A stretch of DNA of 64,000 nucleotides from Rhodobacterales bacterium RIFCSPHIGHO2_02_FULL_62_130 (lineage in GTDB: Bacteria; Pseudomonadota; Alphaproteobacteria; Rhodobacterales; Rhodobacteraceae): positions 1-64,000 of the forward strand of contig MHZT01000027.1 in assembly GCA_001828855.1 (NCBI GenBank). Direction: 5' to 3'. The notes below the pieces were generated by a model that ran no database searches, was not told the DNA's origin, and saw nothing but the letters and a program-made list of their open reading frames with translations. Of this stretch, positions 44,108 to 53,392 are shown in pieces. Both the position numbers and the translations under genes were made by a program. Positions within the stretch are counted from its first letter, which is position 1. Each line of letters begins with the position of its first letter.

Positions 44108-44671
44108 ATGCGGATCACCAAAGAAAAACGTCAGGAAAATCACGACCGGATCGTCGCCATCGCCTCCGAGATGTTTCGTGAACGCGGGTTTGACGGCGTA
44201 GGTGTTGCGGACCTGATGGAGCGGGCAGGGCTGACGCATGGCGGGTTTTACAACCACTTTGCCTCGAAAGAGGCGCTGATCGCCGAGGCGTCGGCGAAGG
44301 GGTTTGTCGAGACCTCTGATCGCTATGCCGGTTACGCTGTGGGTGAGATGATTGATGCCTATGTTTCGCGCGCGCATCGGGATGCGCGGGGAAAGGGCTG
44401 TCCGGCGGCCGCGCTGAGTGGCGAGGCGGCACGGTTGCCCGAAGGCACCAGAGCGGTTTTCGGCGACGGGATCGAGGGTCTTGTCGCAGCACTGCAGGCC
44501 AACCTTGCACAGAACAACACCAATGCCCGCGCGCAGGCCATCAGCCTTTTGGCGCAGGCTGTTGGGGCGGTGGTCTTGTCGCGGGCCTGCCCGGATGCCT
44601 CGGCGCTTGCAGATGAGATCCTTGATACCTGTCGGGCCGATTGTCACGCCACTCTTGCGGAACGTCGGTGA
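44108..44671 (+). CDS. TetR-family transcriptional regulator
   Basis: 187 residues. N-terminal helix-turn-helix (FDGVGVADLMERAGLTHGGFYNHFASKEALI) and a helical C-terminal ligand domain with HRDARGKGCPAAAL as in the NemR/AcrR-type group that often controls oxidoreductases. Operator-like sites lie before it and before the SDR gene at 46852, and the quinone-oxidoreductase-like gene next door could be another target. Confidence 0.85.
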   Translation: MRITKEKRQENHDRIVAIASEMFRERGFDGVGVADLMERAGLTHGGFYNHFASKEALIAEASAKGFVETSDRYAGYAVGEMIDAYVSRAHRDARGKGCPAAALSGEAARLPEGTRAVFGDGIEGLVAALQANLAQNNTNARAQAISLLAQAVGAVVLSRACPDASALADEILDTCRADCHATLAERR

Positions 44672-44673
44672 AA

Positions 44674-44693
44674 GGGCCGCAGCAAAGCGGCCC
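44674..44693 (+). terminator. Hairpin after tetR
   Basis: GGGCCGC / GCGGCCC stem with loop AGCAAA just after the tetR stop; only a short T stretch follows, so terminator strength is doubtful. It lies between convergent genes. Confidence 0.45.
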
Positions 44694-44735
44694 GACTTTC
44701 CTCGCTGACGTCAGGCGGTCAGATCGGCGCGGGGC

Positions 44736-45746
44736 TTAACCCGCCACGGTGATCGCGACCTTGCCCTTGGCGCGTCCGGCCTCGACATAGGCCAAGGCCT
44801 CGGCTGTCTGGGCAAAGGGGAAGACCTTGTCCACCACCGGACGGATCACGCCCGTGTCGATCAACTTGGCAATCTGGGCCAGTTGCGCGCCGTCGGCGTG
44901 CATGAACAGGAAGGAATAGCCGACACCCCGCGCCTTGGCCTTTTTCAACACCCCACGTCTGAGCATCCGCATCACAAAGCGCAGGAACAGGTTCAGCCGC
45001 AGGGATTTGGCGAATGGCACATCCGGCGGGCCGGAGATCGAGATCAGCTTGCCGCCCGGTTTCAGCACATTCAGCGACTTTTCCAGCGTCTTGGCGTCCT
45101 GACTGTTCAACACCAGATCATAGCCGGACAACATCTTTTCAAAGTCCTGCGTCCGGTAGTCGATCACCACATCGGCGCCAAGGCTTTTGACCAGATCAAC
45201 ATTCGCCGCGCTGGTCGTCGTGGCCACCGTTGCCCCCAGATGTTTCGCAAGCTGGATGGCAATGGTGCCAACTCCGCCGGACCCGGCCTGAATGAACACT
45301 TTCTGGCCCGGCTGCACCTTGCCCAGGTCGACCAGCGCCTGCCACGCCGTCAGCCCCACCAACGGGATCGAGGCAGCTTCTTCCATCGTCAGGCTTGCAG
45401 GTTTCAGGGCCACATCGGCCTGATCCACGGCAATGAACTCGGCAAAGGTGCCGGTGCGGTGATCGCGCGGGCGGGCATAAACCTTATCCCCCGCCTTGAA
45501 TTGCCGCACATTCTGGCCGACGCGCAGCACGGTTCCGGCAAGGTCATGGCCCAAGATGAAGGGCGGGCGGTAGGGCAGGAACAGTTTGAATGCGCCATCC
45601 CTGATCTTGCTGTCCAGAAGGTTGATCGCGCTGGCGTGAATACGGATCAGAACATCGTTTGCCCCGATCTGGGGGTCGGGCATGTCGGCCAGACGCAACG
45701 CGCCCTTCTTCTTGTATTTATCGACGACAAAGGCTTTCACGGGCAT
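44736..45746 (-). CDS. Medium-chain NADP-dependent oxidoreductase (quinone reductase-like)
   Basis: 336 residues of the zinc-free MDR/quinone oxidoreductase group. N-terminal GroES-like domain (PFILGHDLAGTVLRVG), then the cofactor motif IQAGSGGVGTIAIQLAKHLGA and a C-terminal EAGRAKGKVAITV tail. No structural zinc cysteines are seen. It probably reduces quinones or enones. It is convergent with tetR and follows an alpha/beta-hydrolase remnant. Confidence 0.85.
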   Translation of the reverse strand: MPVKAFVVDKYKKKGALRLADMPDPQIGANDVLIRIHASAINLLDSKIRDGAFKLFLPYRPPFILGHDLAGTVLRVGQNVRQFKAGDKVYARPRDHRTGTFAEFIAVDQADVALKPASLTMEEAASIPLVGLTAWQALVDLGKVQPGQKVFIQAGSGGVGTIAIQLAKHLGATVATTTSAANVDLVKSLGADVVIDYRTQDFEKMLSGYDLVLNSQDAKTLEKSLNVLKPGGKLISISGPPDVPFAKSLRLNLFLRFVMRMLRRGVLKKAKARGVGYSFLFMHADGAQLAQIAKLIDTGVIRPVVDKVFPFAQTAEALAYVEAGRAKGKVAITVAG

Positions 45747-45767
45747 TCTCCAGTGTGAAATATCAGA

Positions 45768-45980
45768 TCAGGCGGCAAGCAAAGCCAGCACATTCGGCAC
45801 GAAGGCGGCGTGGGGCTGGCAGAGGCCGCTGTGGCCGGTGTCAGGACAGATCACCGGCAGCGCGCCGCCACGCAGTCCTAGCCCGAGATTGGCAGAGCGG
45901 GGGTCGTCCATGAAGACGAAGCGATCAAGGCTATCGGTATAGCGGGTCGTCAGTGTCGCTGATCTACATGCGTCTGTCAT
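45768..45980 (-). pseudogene. C-terminal fragment of an alpha/beta hydrolase
   Basis: About 60 residues (RFVFMDDPRSANLGLGLRGG, then DTGHSGLCQPHAAF) match the C-terminal end of alpha/beta-hydrolase-type proteins with the late His in DTGH. The nucleophile part is absent and upstream sequence is unrelated, so this is a remnant. It lies in the decayed segment with the SDR and recombinase pseudogenes. Confidence 0.55.
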
Positions 45981-46027
45981 GATGGTTCTGCAGTGCGGGG
46001 TTGGGTCTTGAACAGCAGCCCGCGATC

Positions 46028-46852
46028 TCAGGCAATGTTGAATTGCTTGCGAAGGGTGCGGTCGAACAGCGCCCTTGGCAGGAAGCGGCGGGCAAAAGAT
46101 GTTTGCCGCGCGGCCTTGCCGGAGGGATAACGCAACCGGGGAGCCTTGTCCTGCGCTGCCGCGAGGATGGTGGCCGCGACATCTTCCGCCGTGTCACCGG
46201 CAGCCATAGCCACGTCAAAGGCCGCACGATAGCGGGCCAGCGTCTGGCCATAGGCCGCAACCGGCCGGTCCCCCTGCGGCGAGTTGGCCTCGATCGAGGT
46301 CTTTGTAGCCCAAGGCTCGATCACGGCGACGCGAATACCAAAGGGGCCCACCTAGTGGTCCAGCGACTCGGAATAGCCTTCGATGGCGTGCTTGCTGGCG
46401 GAATAATAGGCACCGTAAGGGCCGGGGATCAGCCCCAAGACCGAACCGATGTTCAGGATGCGGCCATGGCCCTGCGCCCGCATGATCGGCAGAACCGCAT
46501 TGGTCACCCGCACAACACCCAGAAAGTTGGTGTCAAACAGTGACCGCACCTGTTCAACCGAGCTTTCCTCGGCAGCCCCGGACAGGGCGAATCCGGCATT
46601 GTTGATCAGCAGATCGATATGGCCCAACTCGGCATGGGCCAGCGCCACGGCCTCGGCCACAGACGCATCATCGGTCACATCGCAAGCGATCATGCGGATA
46701 CCAGCCCGCACTTCGCGCGGTGCCGCCTTGCGGCTGGTGCCGATAACCAGGTAGCCCGCGCCTGCAAGCGCCAAAGCCGCCGCCTTGCCGATCCCGCTGG
46801 AAGCGCCGGTCACAAACGCGGTTTTCTGGCCATTCTGTGCAAGCGTCACCAT
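46028..46852 (-). pseudogene. Short-chain dehydrogenase interrupted by one amber codon
   Basis: The frame from 46852 encodes a normal SDR (TGASSGIG, LINNAGFA, YYSASKHAIEGYSESLDH), then a TAG at 46352-46354. Without any shift the frame continues GPFGIRVAVIEPWATKTSIE for about 107 residues to 46028. Relatives usually have Glu at this point (LDHE), so one G-to-T change (GAG to TAG) explains the break. The catalytic YxxxK lies before the stop, but the substrate-binding C-terminal part is lost unless the stop is read through. Two operator-like palindromes lie upstream. Confidence 0.75.
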
Positions 46853-46917
46853 ATCGCTGTCCTCTTCCTCTACAGGCCGCTGTTGCCATCAGGTTCAAAA
46901 GCAGCGGGTCAAGTTTT

Positions 46918-46959
46918 GATGATTATTATCATCGTTATGCTTAGATGATGGTTGTCATC
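46918..46959. promoter_or_regulatory. Two tandem TetR-like operators before the broken SDR gene
   Basis: GATGATTATTATCATC (46918-46933) and GATGATGGTTGTCATC (46944-46959) share the half-sites GATGA and TCATC and lie 26 bp centre to centre, 65 bases before the SDR start. A third, similar site lies before tetR (44027-44042), so the nearby TetR protein is the best candidate binder. Confidence 0.55.
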
Positions 46960-47079
46960 ATTGATGTCAAGTGCGATCGTGTTGACCAAAGGCGGGTGCT
47001 ATCGCTCAGATGCCAAGCAATGCAGCACGGGCAGGGCAGCAAAAGGGTGGTGACGGCACTATGCCATCTGCATCCACCT

Positions 47080-47436
47080 ATGCCTGCCGAAACCCTGCCA
47101 ATCGTCGCCCTGCGTCGTCCGGCTGGAACAAGGGCCGGATCGTCGGCCAGCTGCGCCCTTTGGCTCTCACGCATGTCTGGTCCATCAGGCTGCGGCTTGA
47201 AATGGCTGATGACACGCGTGACCTGACCTGCTCATGCCGCCATCGATCGCAAGTTGCGCGGCTGCGACCGTGTCTGCCTGAAGGTCCAAGATGTATTTGC
47301 CGCTGGTTGCGTCAGGGAGCGGGTATTGGTGACGCAGAGCAAGACCGGAAAACCCGTCCGGTTCGCAATCACAGTGACGACAAGGCTGTCGCTGGAAAGA
47401 TGGGACGCGAACCCCGAGAGGATCAGCATCCTGTAA
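47080..47436 (+). pseudogene. Frameshifted, truncated copy of the short tyrosine recombinase
   Basis: Translated in three frames in turn, the stretch matches the recombinase at 16811-17443: MPAETLP, then WNKGRIVGQLRPLALTHVWSI, then LRGCDRVCLKVQDVFAAG and TKTGKPVRF-like blocks. There are at least two frameshifts, and the similarity ends before the HxxR and Tyr regions. It is a dead, older copy. Confidence 0.8.
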
Positions 47437-47457
47437 CAAGCGATCTTATGCCCCGTT

Positions 47458-48324
47458 TTAATACAACCCTAACCCGCGCATGATGGGTGGCCAGTCCTTG
47501 ATCCGCTTGCGGGCTTTTTCGGGCGCGCGTCCTGCGACTTCGTGGATGATTACGTTCATCAGGGTGGTCATCGGGCCGGTGCTTTCAAGGAAGGCGTCAA
47601 CCTTGGTGGCAACATGGAAGACGAAGGGCGACTCGGCGCTGGCCCATGTGTTCAATTCATCGGTGACGATGACCACCTGCATGCCCAGACCGCGCGCGGT
47701 TTGCACGATGGGCAGGGCTTCGCGGGCATAAGGCGCCATGTCGATCAGAACCAGACAGCGGCTTTCGTCGGCGCGGCGGAAGGAGGGTATCCATTCCACC
47801 AGCCCGCCGTCATGCGGCGACATAAACCGCACCGAACCGCGCACGATGGACAGGCGGCGGGTGAAATCTTCGGCAATGCCGCGGATGGTCTGAAAGCCTG
47901 TCACAAACACCTCATCCGCTGCGGCGATGGCGTCGATTGCAGCGGGCCATGCGGGCTTTTCCACCTCATGCGCCAAGGCCAGCACCGCATCGGCATCGCG
48001 CTTTAGGATCGCGCCGATCTCGCTGTCCAGAAGGCGGAAATAGCGGTCGGCGGGCGAGACATGGGCATGGACCAATGCGGCTTGCAGGTCTTCCTTCAGA
48101 CCTTGCAGCCCTTTGTAGCCCGCGCGTTTCAGGAATCGGCTGACGGTGATCTCGCTGACACCGGTTTTGCTGGCGATGGAGGAACCCGTTTCCAGCCCCA
48201 GGGTTGCCTCGTTCAGCACCAGCCATTGCGCGATGATCGCCTCTGATTTGGTCAAGCCGCCGGAAATGCTGCACAATCTTGCGGCAAGTGGGGATTCTTC
48301 GGGTGTGTTTGGTTGATCATTCAT
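47458..48324 (-). CDS. RpiR/MurR-family regulator with SIS domain
   Basis: 288 residues. N-terminal HTH_6 (SKTGVSEITVSRFLKRAGYKG) and a C-terminal SIS sugar-phosphate-binding-fold domain (EVFVTGFQTIRGIAEDF). Divergent from a Pot-type ABC operon that it probably controls. An ATGACAG...CTGTCAT pair brackets the gap near 48322-48369. Confidence 0.86.
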   Translation of the reverse strand: MNDQPNTPEESPLAARLCSISGGLTKSEAIIAQWLVLNEATLGLETGSSIASKTGVSEITVSRFLKRAGYKGLQGLKEDLQAALVHAHVSPADRYFRLLDSEIGAILKRDADAVLALAHEVEKPAWPAAIDAIAAADEVFVTGFQTIRGIAEDFTRRLSIVRGSVRFMSPHDGGLVEWIPSFRRADESRCLVLIDMAPYAREALPIVQTARGLGMQVVIVTDELNTWASAESPFVFHVATKVDAFLESTGPMTTLMNVIIHEVAGRAPEKARKRIKDWPPIMRGLGLY

Positions 48325-48449
48325 GACAGCATTTACAGCAATACATTAAAATGGTAGCGTTCTGTCATAAACATAACACGCCTGAGTCGTCGCCGCCAAG
48401 CCTTTTCACCCCTTCGGCCCGAACCTCTGGCACCAACCGGGAGACGATC

Positions 48450-49469
48450 ATGAAGGCACTTGGATTTGCATCCGTCATCGCGCTGATGGCCGGAATGGCA
48501 CAGGCTGAAGGCACGCTGGCGCTGTATAACTGGGGCGATTACATCAACCCCGATGTGCTGGCGAAATTCACCGAGGAAACCGGCATTGCGGTGACGCTGG
48601 ACACCTATTCGTCGAACGAGGAGATGCTGGCCAAAATTCAGGCCGGCGCCACGGGCTATGACATTGTTTTCCCGTCGGTTCACATGAATGACATCATGTT
48701 GAAGCTGGGCTTGCTGGAAAAGACCGACATCAACCAAAGCCCCGATTTCAAGAACATCGACCCTGCGTTCCTGCGCGCCAAGGAAGACCCGGCTTCGGAA
48801 TATTGCCTGCCCTATGCGTGGGGCACGGTGGGGATTTTCTACAATGAAACCGTAACCGGACCCATCACCGGCTGGGCGGATTTCTTTGCCATTCCCGAAA
48901 AGACCGGCGGCAAGATCACCTTGCTGGACGACATGCGCGAAGTGATTGCCATCGGCCACATCATGAACGGCACCAAGGTCAACAGCGCCGATCCGGCCGA
49001 AGTTCAGGCCGCGACGGATTATGTGCTGGCCCATAAGGGTGCCGTGTCGGCCTTTACCTATGAGGTGCCGCCGATGCTGGCGTCGGGCGACATTGCGGCG
49101 GGGCATTTCTTTGTCGGCGGCAATGTGTTCTTCACCGAAACGCCCAACATCAAATACGTGATCCCCGCCGAAGGGGGGACGATGTATCAGGAAAACATCT
49201 GCGTTCTGGCCTCGGCTCCCAACAAGGACAACGCCAAGAAGTTCCTGGAGTTCTACCTGCGCCCCGAGATTGCCGCGTTGAACGTGGCACAGCAGTATAA
49301 CGGCACCCCGAACACCCCTGCGAATGCGTTGACGCCCGATGCGATCAAGTCGAACCCGAACATCAATGTGGCATCCGACACCATGGCGCGGCTGCAGATC
49401 TTCGAAGACATCGGGGCGGCGTTGAAGCTTTACGACCGGGCCTGGAACACCATTCGCACGGCGCAATAA
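48450..49469 (+). CDS. Pot-type ABC importer substrate-binding protein (second system)
   Basis: 339 residues from the ATG at 48450 (MKALGFASVIALMAGMAQA), preceded by GGGAG. Sec signal peptide of about 19 residues, then a PotD-like fold (TLALYNWGDYINPDVLAKF). It is the first gene of a five-gene operon with no spacing to the ATPase gene. Polyamine or related amine is the default ligand, but the co-encoded P1 peptidase points to an amino-acyl compound. Confidence 0.83.
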   Translation: MKALGFASVIALMAGMAQAEGTLALYNWGDYINPDVLAKFTEETGIAVTLDTYSSNEEMLAKIQAGATGYDIVFPSVHMNDIMLKLGLLEKTDINQSPDFKNIDPAFLRAKEDPASEYCLPYAWGTVGIFYNETVTGPITGWADFFAIPEKTGGKITLLDDMREVIAIGHIMNGTKVNSADPAEVQAATDYVLAHKGAVSAFTYEVPPMLASGDIAAGHFFVGGNVFFTETPNIKYVIPAEGGTMYQENICVLASAPNKDNAKKFLEFYLRPEIAALNVAQQYNGTPNTPANALTPDAIKSNPNINVASDTMARLQIFEDIGAALKLYDRAWNTIRTAQ

Positions 49470-50537
49470 ATGACCCACTTGCTGGAAATCCGCAACGCGC
49501 GGCGAACCTTCATCACCCCCGAGGGTGGCCATCTGGCCGCCCTTGACGGGATCAATCTGGATGTGGGTGCCAATGAGTTTGTTACCCTTCTGGGGCCTTC
49601 GGGCTGTGGCAAGACCACGCTTTTGCGGGCGATTTCAGGGTTTGAAACCCTTGATTCCGGCACGATGACATTGGGCGGCGCGGACCTGACCGCGCTGCCA
49701 CCCTTTCGCCGTCCGGTGAATACGGTGTTTCAAAGCTATGCCCTGTTCGGCCACATGACCGTGGCGCGCAATGTGGGCTATGCGCTGGAAGTGGCGGGGG
49801 TTGGCAAGGCGTCGCGTGAGGCGCAGGTGGCCGAGGCTTTGGAGAAGGTCGGCCTTGCCGGAATGGGTGCGCGCAGACCGTCGCAACTGTCGGGCGGGCA
49901 GCGTCAGCGCGTGGCGCTGGCACGGTCGATCATCGCCAAGCCGCGATTGTTGTTGCTGGATGAGCCGCTGTCCGCACTGGACCGCAACCTGCGCCAGCAG
50001 ATGCAGCTTGAGCTGAAAACCCTGCAACACGCATTAGGCATCGCCTTTATCTTCGTGACCCACGATCAGGAAGAGGCGCTGACCATGTCTGACCGCATCG
50101 TGGTGATGCGATCCGGCCATATCGAGCAAATCGGCACCCCGCGCGAGATTTACCGTCACCCGAAGAACCGCTTTGTGGCTGAGTTCATTGGCGAGACCAA
50201 CCTTTTTCCCGTCACTATCGACCGTGTGGACGGCGAAACCGCCCTTGCCCGCACCGCCGAGGGGGTGGAGATGCACCTGCCAAGCGCGGGGCGCAAGCCG
50301 GGGGAACAGGTGACCGCCATTCTGCGCCCCGCCGATTTCAACCTTGGCCCGACGGGCATCCCCGGCACCGTCACACGCGCGGTTTATCTGGGGTCCGACC
50401 TATACCTGTTCGTCCAGCCACAAGCCGGAGGCCCGGAAATCCGCGTCATTTCCCGCGACGGGGCGGGCTTTGACGAAGGCGCCGCCGTGCATCTGGCACA
50501 TGATCCGGCCCGCGTTCATGTGCTGGAGGCGGCGTGA
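49470..50537 (+). CDS. Pot-type ABC importer ATP-binding protein (second system)
   Basis: 355 residues, starting directly after the binding-protein stop. Walker A GPSGCGKT, signature LSGGQRQR, LLLDEPLSALD, H-loop VTHDQEEA and a C-terminal TOBE domain. PotA-like. Confidence 0.9.
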   Translation: MTHLLEIRNARRTFITPEGGHLAALDGINLDVGANEFVTLLGPSGCGKTTLLRAISGFETLDSGTMTLGGADLTALPPFRRPVNTVFQSYALFGHMTVARNVGYALEVAGVGKASREAQVAEALEKVGLAGMGARRPSQLSGGQRQRVALARSIIAKPRLLLLDEPLSALDRNLRQQMQLELKTLQHALGIAFIFVTHDQEEALTMSDRIVVMRSGHIEQIGTPREIYRHPKNRFVAEFIGETNLFPVTIDRVDGETALARTAEGVEMHLPSAGRKPGEQVTAILRPADFNLGPTGIPGTVTRAVYLGSDLYLFVQPQAGGPEIRVISRDGAGFDEGAAVHLAHDPARVHVLEAA

Positions 50538-51421
50538 TGGCGATGCGGCGGCAATCGGTGGTATTGGGGATGTTGCTGACCCCCGTCACGCTGTTTCTGG
50601 GGGTGTTCTTCCTGCTGCCCCTGTGCATCATCGCGGTATTCTCGTTCCTGTCACCCGGCCTTTACGGTGGCGTGGAGTGGAGCTTTTACCACTGGAACTA
50701 TGGTCGCATCTTTGGCTGGGCCGACGGGATCATCGAGATCTATGAACCGATCTATTTGCAGATCCTGTTCCGCTCGCTGTCCTTCGCCGCCCTGACCGTC
50801 GGGCTGACCCTGATCCTGTGCTATCCGGTGGCGTTCTGGGTCAGCCGCCTGTCGGAACGCTGGCGGCTGGTGTTCATGTTCCTGATCACCCTGCCGTTCT
50901 TCTCCAGCCTGATCGTGCGGCTTTATGCGTGGCTGCTGATCCTGAAACCGTCGGGGCTGCTGAACACCGTTCTTCTGTCGATCGGGGCAATCTCGGAACC
51001 ATTGGAAATTCTTTACACCCCCACAGCGGTGGTCTTGGGCATGGTCTATGTCATGGTGCCATTCATGTTCCTGCCGCTCTATTCCGCCGTCGATAACCTT
51101 GACCGCGCGCAGATCGAGGCGTCTTTGGACCTTGGCGCCAACCGCCTCCAGACCTTCCTGAAAGTGGTGCTGCCGCAAACCCTGCCCGGCATCATGGGCG
51201 GGGCGGTGATTGTGTTCATCCCCTCGGTGGGCAACTTCGTTGTGCCGGATGTGCTGGGCGGGGCCAAAGGCCTGATGATCGGCAATCTGGTAGAGCAGCA
51301 ATTCCTGTCGTCGCGCAACTGGCCCTTCGGCTCGGCGCTTTCGATGATCATCATGGCGGTGGTGCTGACGGTTCTTCTGATCTCGGCCAGCCGCGCCAGA
51401 AAGGCGGGCGGCCATGCGTAA
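50534..51421 (+). CDS. Pot-type ABC importer permease PotB-like (second system)
   Basis: About 295 residues; GTG 50534 or ATG 50537 are both possible starts within the ATPase stop overlap. Six membrane helices and the EAA loop EASLDLGANRLQTFLKVVLP. It lacks the coiled-coil insertion of the first system's permease. Confidence 0.88.
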   Translation: MMAMRRQSVVLGMLLTPVTLFLGVFFLLPLCIIAVFSFLSPGLYGGVEWSFYHWNYGRIFGWADGIIEIYEPIYLQILFRSLSFAALTVGLTLILCYPVAFWVSRLSERWRLVFMFLITLPFFSSLIVRLYAWLLILKPSGLLNTVLLSIGAISEPLEILYTPTAVVLGMVYVMVPFMFLPLYSAVDNLDRAQIEASLDLGANRLQTFLKVVLPQTLPGIMGGAVIVFIPSVGNFVVPDVLGGAKGLMIGNLVEQQFLSSRNWPFGSALSMIIMAVVLTVLLISASRARKAGGHA

Positions 51422-52250
51422 CCCAATTGGCTGGGCCGCGTTGACGGCCTTTTCGCTGGCGTTCTTCGCCTTCATCTATGCGCCCCTGTTCGTGATCATC
51501 GGCTATTCGTTCAACTCGAACCCGATCAACATGATGATCTGGGAGAGCTTTACCTTTGACTGGTATACCGGCCTGCTGGGCCTGTCTGATCGCAGCACGG
51601 ATGTCTCCAACCGCGCGGCTTATGTCGAAAGCACCGATCTGATGCTGGCCGCGCTGCGGACATCGCTGACGGTGGCGATGTTCACCACCACTATTTCCAC
51701 CGTGATCGGCACCGCCACCGCGATTGCGCTGGCACGTTACAGGTTCCGGGGGCGCGGATTTTACAACGGCTTCATGATGCTGCCGATGATGATGCCCGAC
51801 ATCGTGCTGGGCATCGGGCTTTTGATCTTCTTTGTTACCATCGGCATGAACCTGTCGATCCTGACCATCATCATCGGCCATTGCACCTTCCTGACCTCTT
51901 ATGTCTTCATCATCGTGCAGGCCCGCATGGCCGGACTTGACCCTGCCCTGGAGGAAGCCTCGGCTGATCTGGGCGCATCGGAACTGACCACGCTTCGCAA
52001 GGTGCTGTTACCGCAACTGGCCCCCGGCATCATCGGCGGGGCGCTTCTGGCTTTTGTCATCTCGATGGATGATCTGGTCATCACCTATTTCGTCTCTGGC
52101 ACCGGCGATACCACCTTGCCTGTTTTCATCTTTGGCATGATCCGCCGCGGCGTGAAGCCAGAGATCAACGCCATCGCCACGCTGATCATTCTGGCCTCGG
52201 TGGTGATCGCCGCCCTTGGCCTGTGGCTTCGCAGCAGAAAGACCGACTAA
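51414..52250 (+). CDS. Pot-type ABC importer permease PotC-like (second system)
   Basis: 278 residues, overlapping the previous gene by eight bases. EAA loop EEASADLGASELTTLRKVLL, six membrane helices and a moderate insertion after helix 1 (SDRSTDVSNRAAYVESTD). Confidence 0.88.
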   Translation: MRNPIGWAALTAFSLAFFAFIYAPLFVIIGYSFNSNPINMMIWESFTFDWYTGLLGLSDRSTDVSNRAAYVESTDLMLAALRTSLTVAMFTTTISTVIGTATAIALARYRFRGRGFYNGFMMLPMMMPDIVLGIGLLIFFVTIGMNLSILTIIIGHCTFLTSYVFIIVQARMAGLDPALEEASADLGASELTTLRKVLLPQLAPGIIGGALLAFVISMDDLVITYFVSGTGDTTLPVFIFGMIRRGVKPEINAIATLIILASVVIAALGLWLRSRKTD

Positions 52251-53312
52251 ATGACCAAACCGCGCGCCCGTGACCTTGGCCTGCCTTTCCCCGGCACGAC
52301 CGGTCCCCTGAATGCCATTACCGATGTCCCCGGCGTGGCCGTGGGGTTCTGCACCCTGACCGATCCCGCCAAGAAGATGCGGACCGGTGTTACCGCCATT
52401 CTGCCCCGCCCCTCGACCGAGCCGCAGCCGGTCTGGGCCGGACAATATGCGCTGAACGGCAATGGCGAGATGACCGGCACCCATTGGATCAACGATGCGG
52501 GCTATTTTCTGGGGCCGATCCTGATCACCAATACCCATGGCGTTGGCGCGGCGCATCTGGGGGCCACGCGCTGGATGATTGACCACTACGCCGAGTATTT
52601 CAGCAAGCATCATGCCTGGGCCATGCCCGTGGTGGCCGAAACCTATGACGGGGTATTGAACGATATCACCGCCCTGCACGTTCAGCCCGAACATGCCATT
52701 GCAGCCCTTGCGGCCCGCAGTACGGGCGCGGTGGCCGAAGGGTCCACCGGAGGCGGCAACGGGATGATCGCTTACGAGTTCAAAGGCGGCACCGGCACCT
52801 CGTCGCGCCAGATTGAGTTGGGAGGGCAAGGCTACACCGTTGCCGCCCTAGTTCAGGCCAATCACGGCATCCGGCCCTGGCTGACCATCCTGGGCAAACC
52901 CGTGGGGCAACTGATCCCGGAAGATGCGTTTTATCCGGGCGAGATGGGGTCGATCATCGTCATCGTCGCCACTGATGCGCCCTTGTCCGGCCTTGCCCTG
53001 CGGCAACTGGCCAAGCGCGCGGCCATCGGCATCGGGCGCGGCGGCACTCCGGGGGGGAACAATTCGGGCGATATCTTTCTGGCCTTCTCGACCGCAAACG
53101 AAGGCCCAATGCCGCAATTCGCCCCGGCTGTGGTGACCAAACAGGAACTGAATATTGAGCTTCTGGACAACCTCTACCTCGCGGCCGTGCAGTCCATCGA
53201 AGAGGCTGTGGTGAATGCCATGGTGGCAGGCGAAGATGTGGCCACCGTCAAACCCGAAGGCCTGACCTGCCGCGCTTTGGATCATGCCCGGCTAAAGGCG
53301 ATCTTCGGGTAG
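52251..53312 (+). CDS. P1-family (S58) aminopeptidase, DmpA/BapA-like
   Basis: 353 residues, starting at the base after the permease stop. Family S58 (L-aminopeptidase/D-esterase, beta-aminopeptidase) proteins activate by self-cleavage before a Ser; the expected site is PGGNNSGDIF, with Asn271-Ser272. Other blocks: GVAVGFCTL, NTHGVGAAHLG, EGSTGGGNGM. No signal peptide, so it acts in the cytoplasm on what the ABC system imports, perhaps a beta-amino-acyl or D-amino-acid peptide or amide (inference). Confidence 0.86.
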   Translation: MTKPRARDLGLPFPGTTGPLNAITDVPGVAVGFCTLTDPAKKMRTGVTAILPRPSTEPQPVWAGQYALNGNGEMTGTHWINDAGYFLGPILITNTHGVGAAHLGATRWMIDHYAEYFSKHHAWAMPVVAETYDGVLNDITALHVQPEHAIAALAARSTGAVAEGSTGGGNGMIAYEFKGGTGTSSRQIELGGQGYTVAALVQANHGIRPWLTILGKPVGQLIPEDAFYPGEMGSIIVIVATDAPLSGLALRQLAKRAAIGIGRGGTPGGNNSGDIFLAFSTANEGPMPQFAPAVVTKQELNIELLDNLYLAAVQSIEEAVVNAMVAGEDVATVKPEGLTCRALDHARLKAIFG

Positions 53313-53392
53313 GATGAAAGCGAGGAATACGATGCGGCAACGGTCGTGTCTGGCCTGACCCATGCAAGCCGCCAGACTTCAGCCTTGCAGCC

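Noticed and set aside
44642-44651. TGTCACGCCA identical to the start of the putative terminus at 3073
   Set aside because: It lies inside the 3' end of tetR, lacks the repeated motifs, and a ten-base match can occur by chance in 64 kb.
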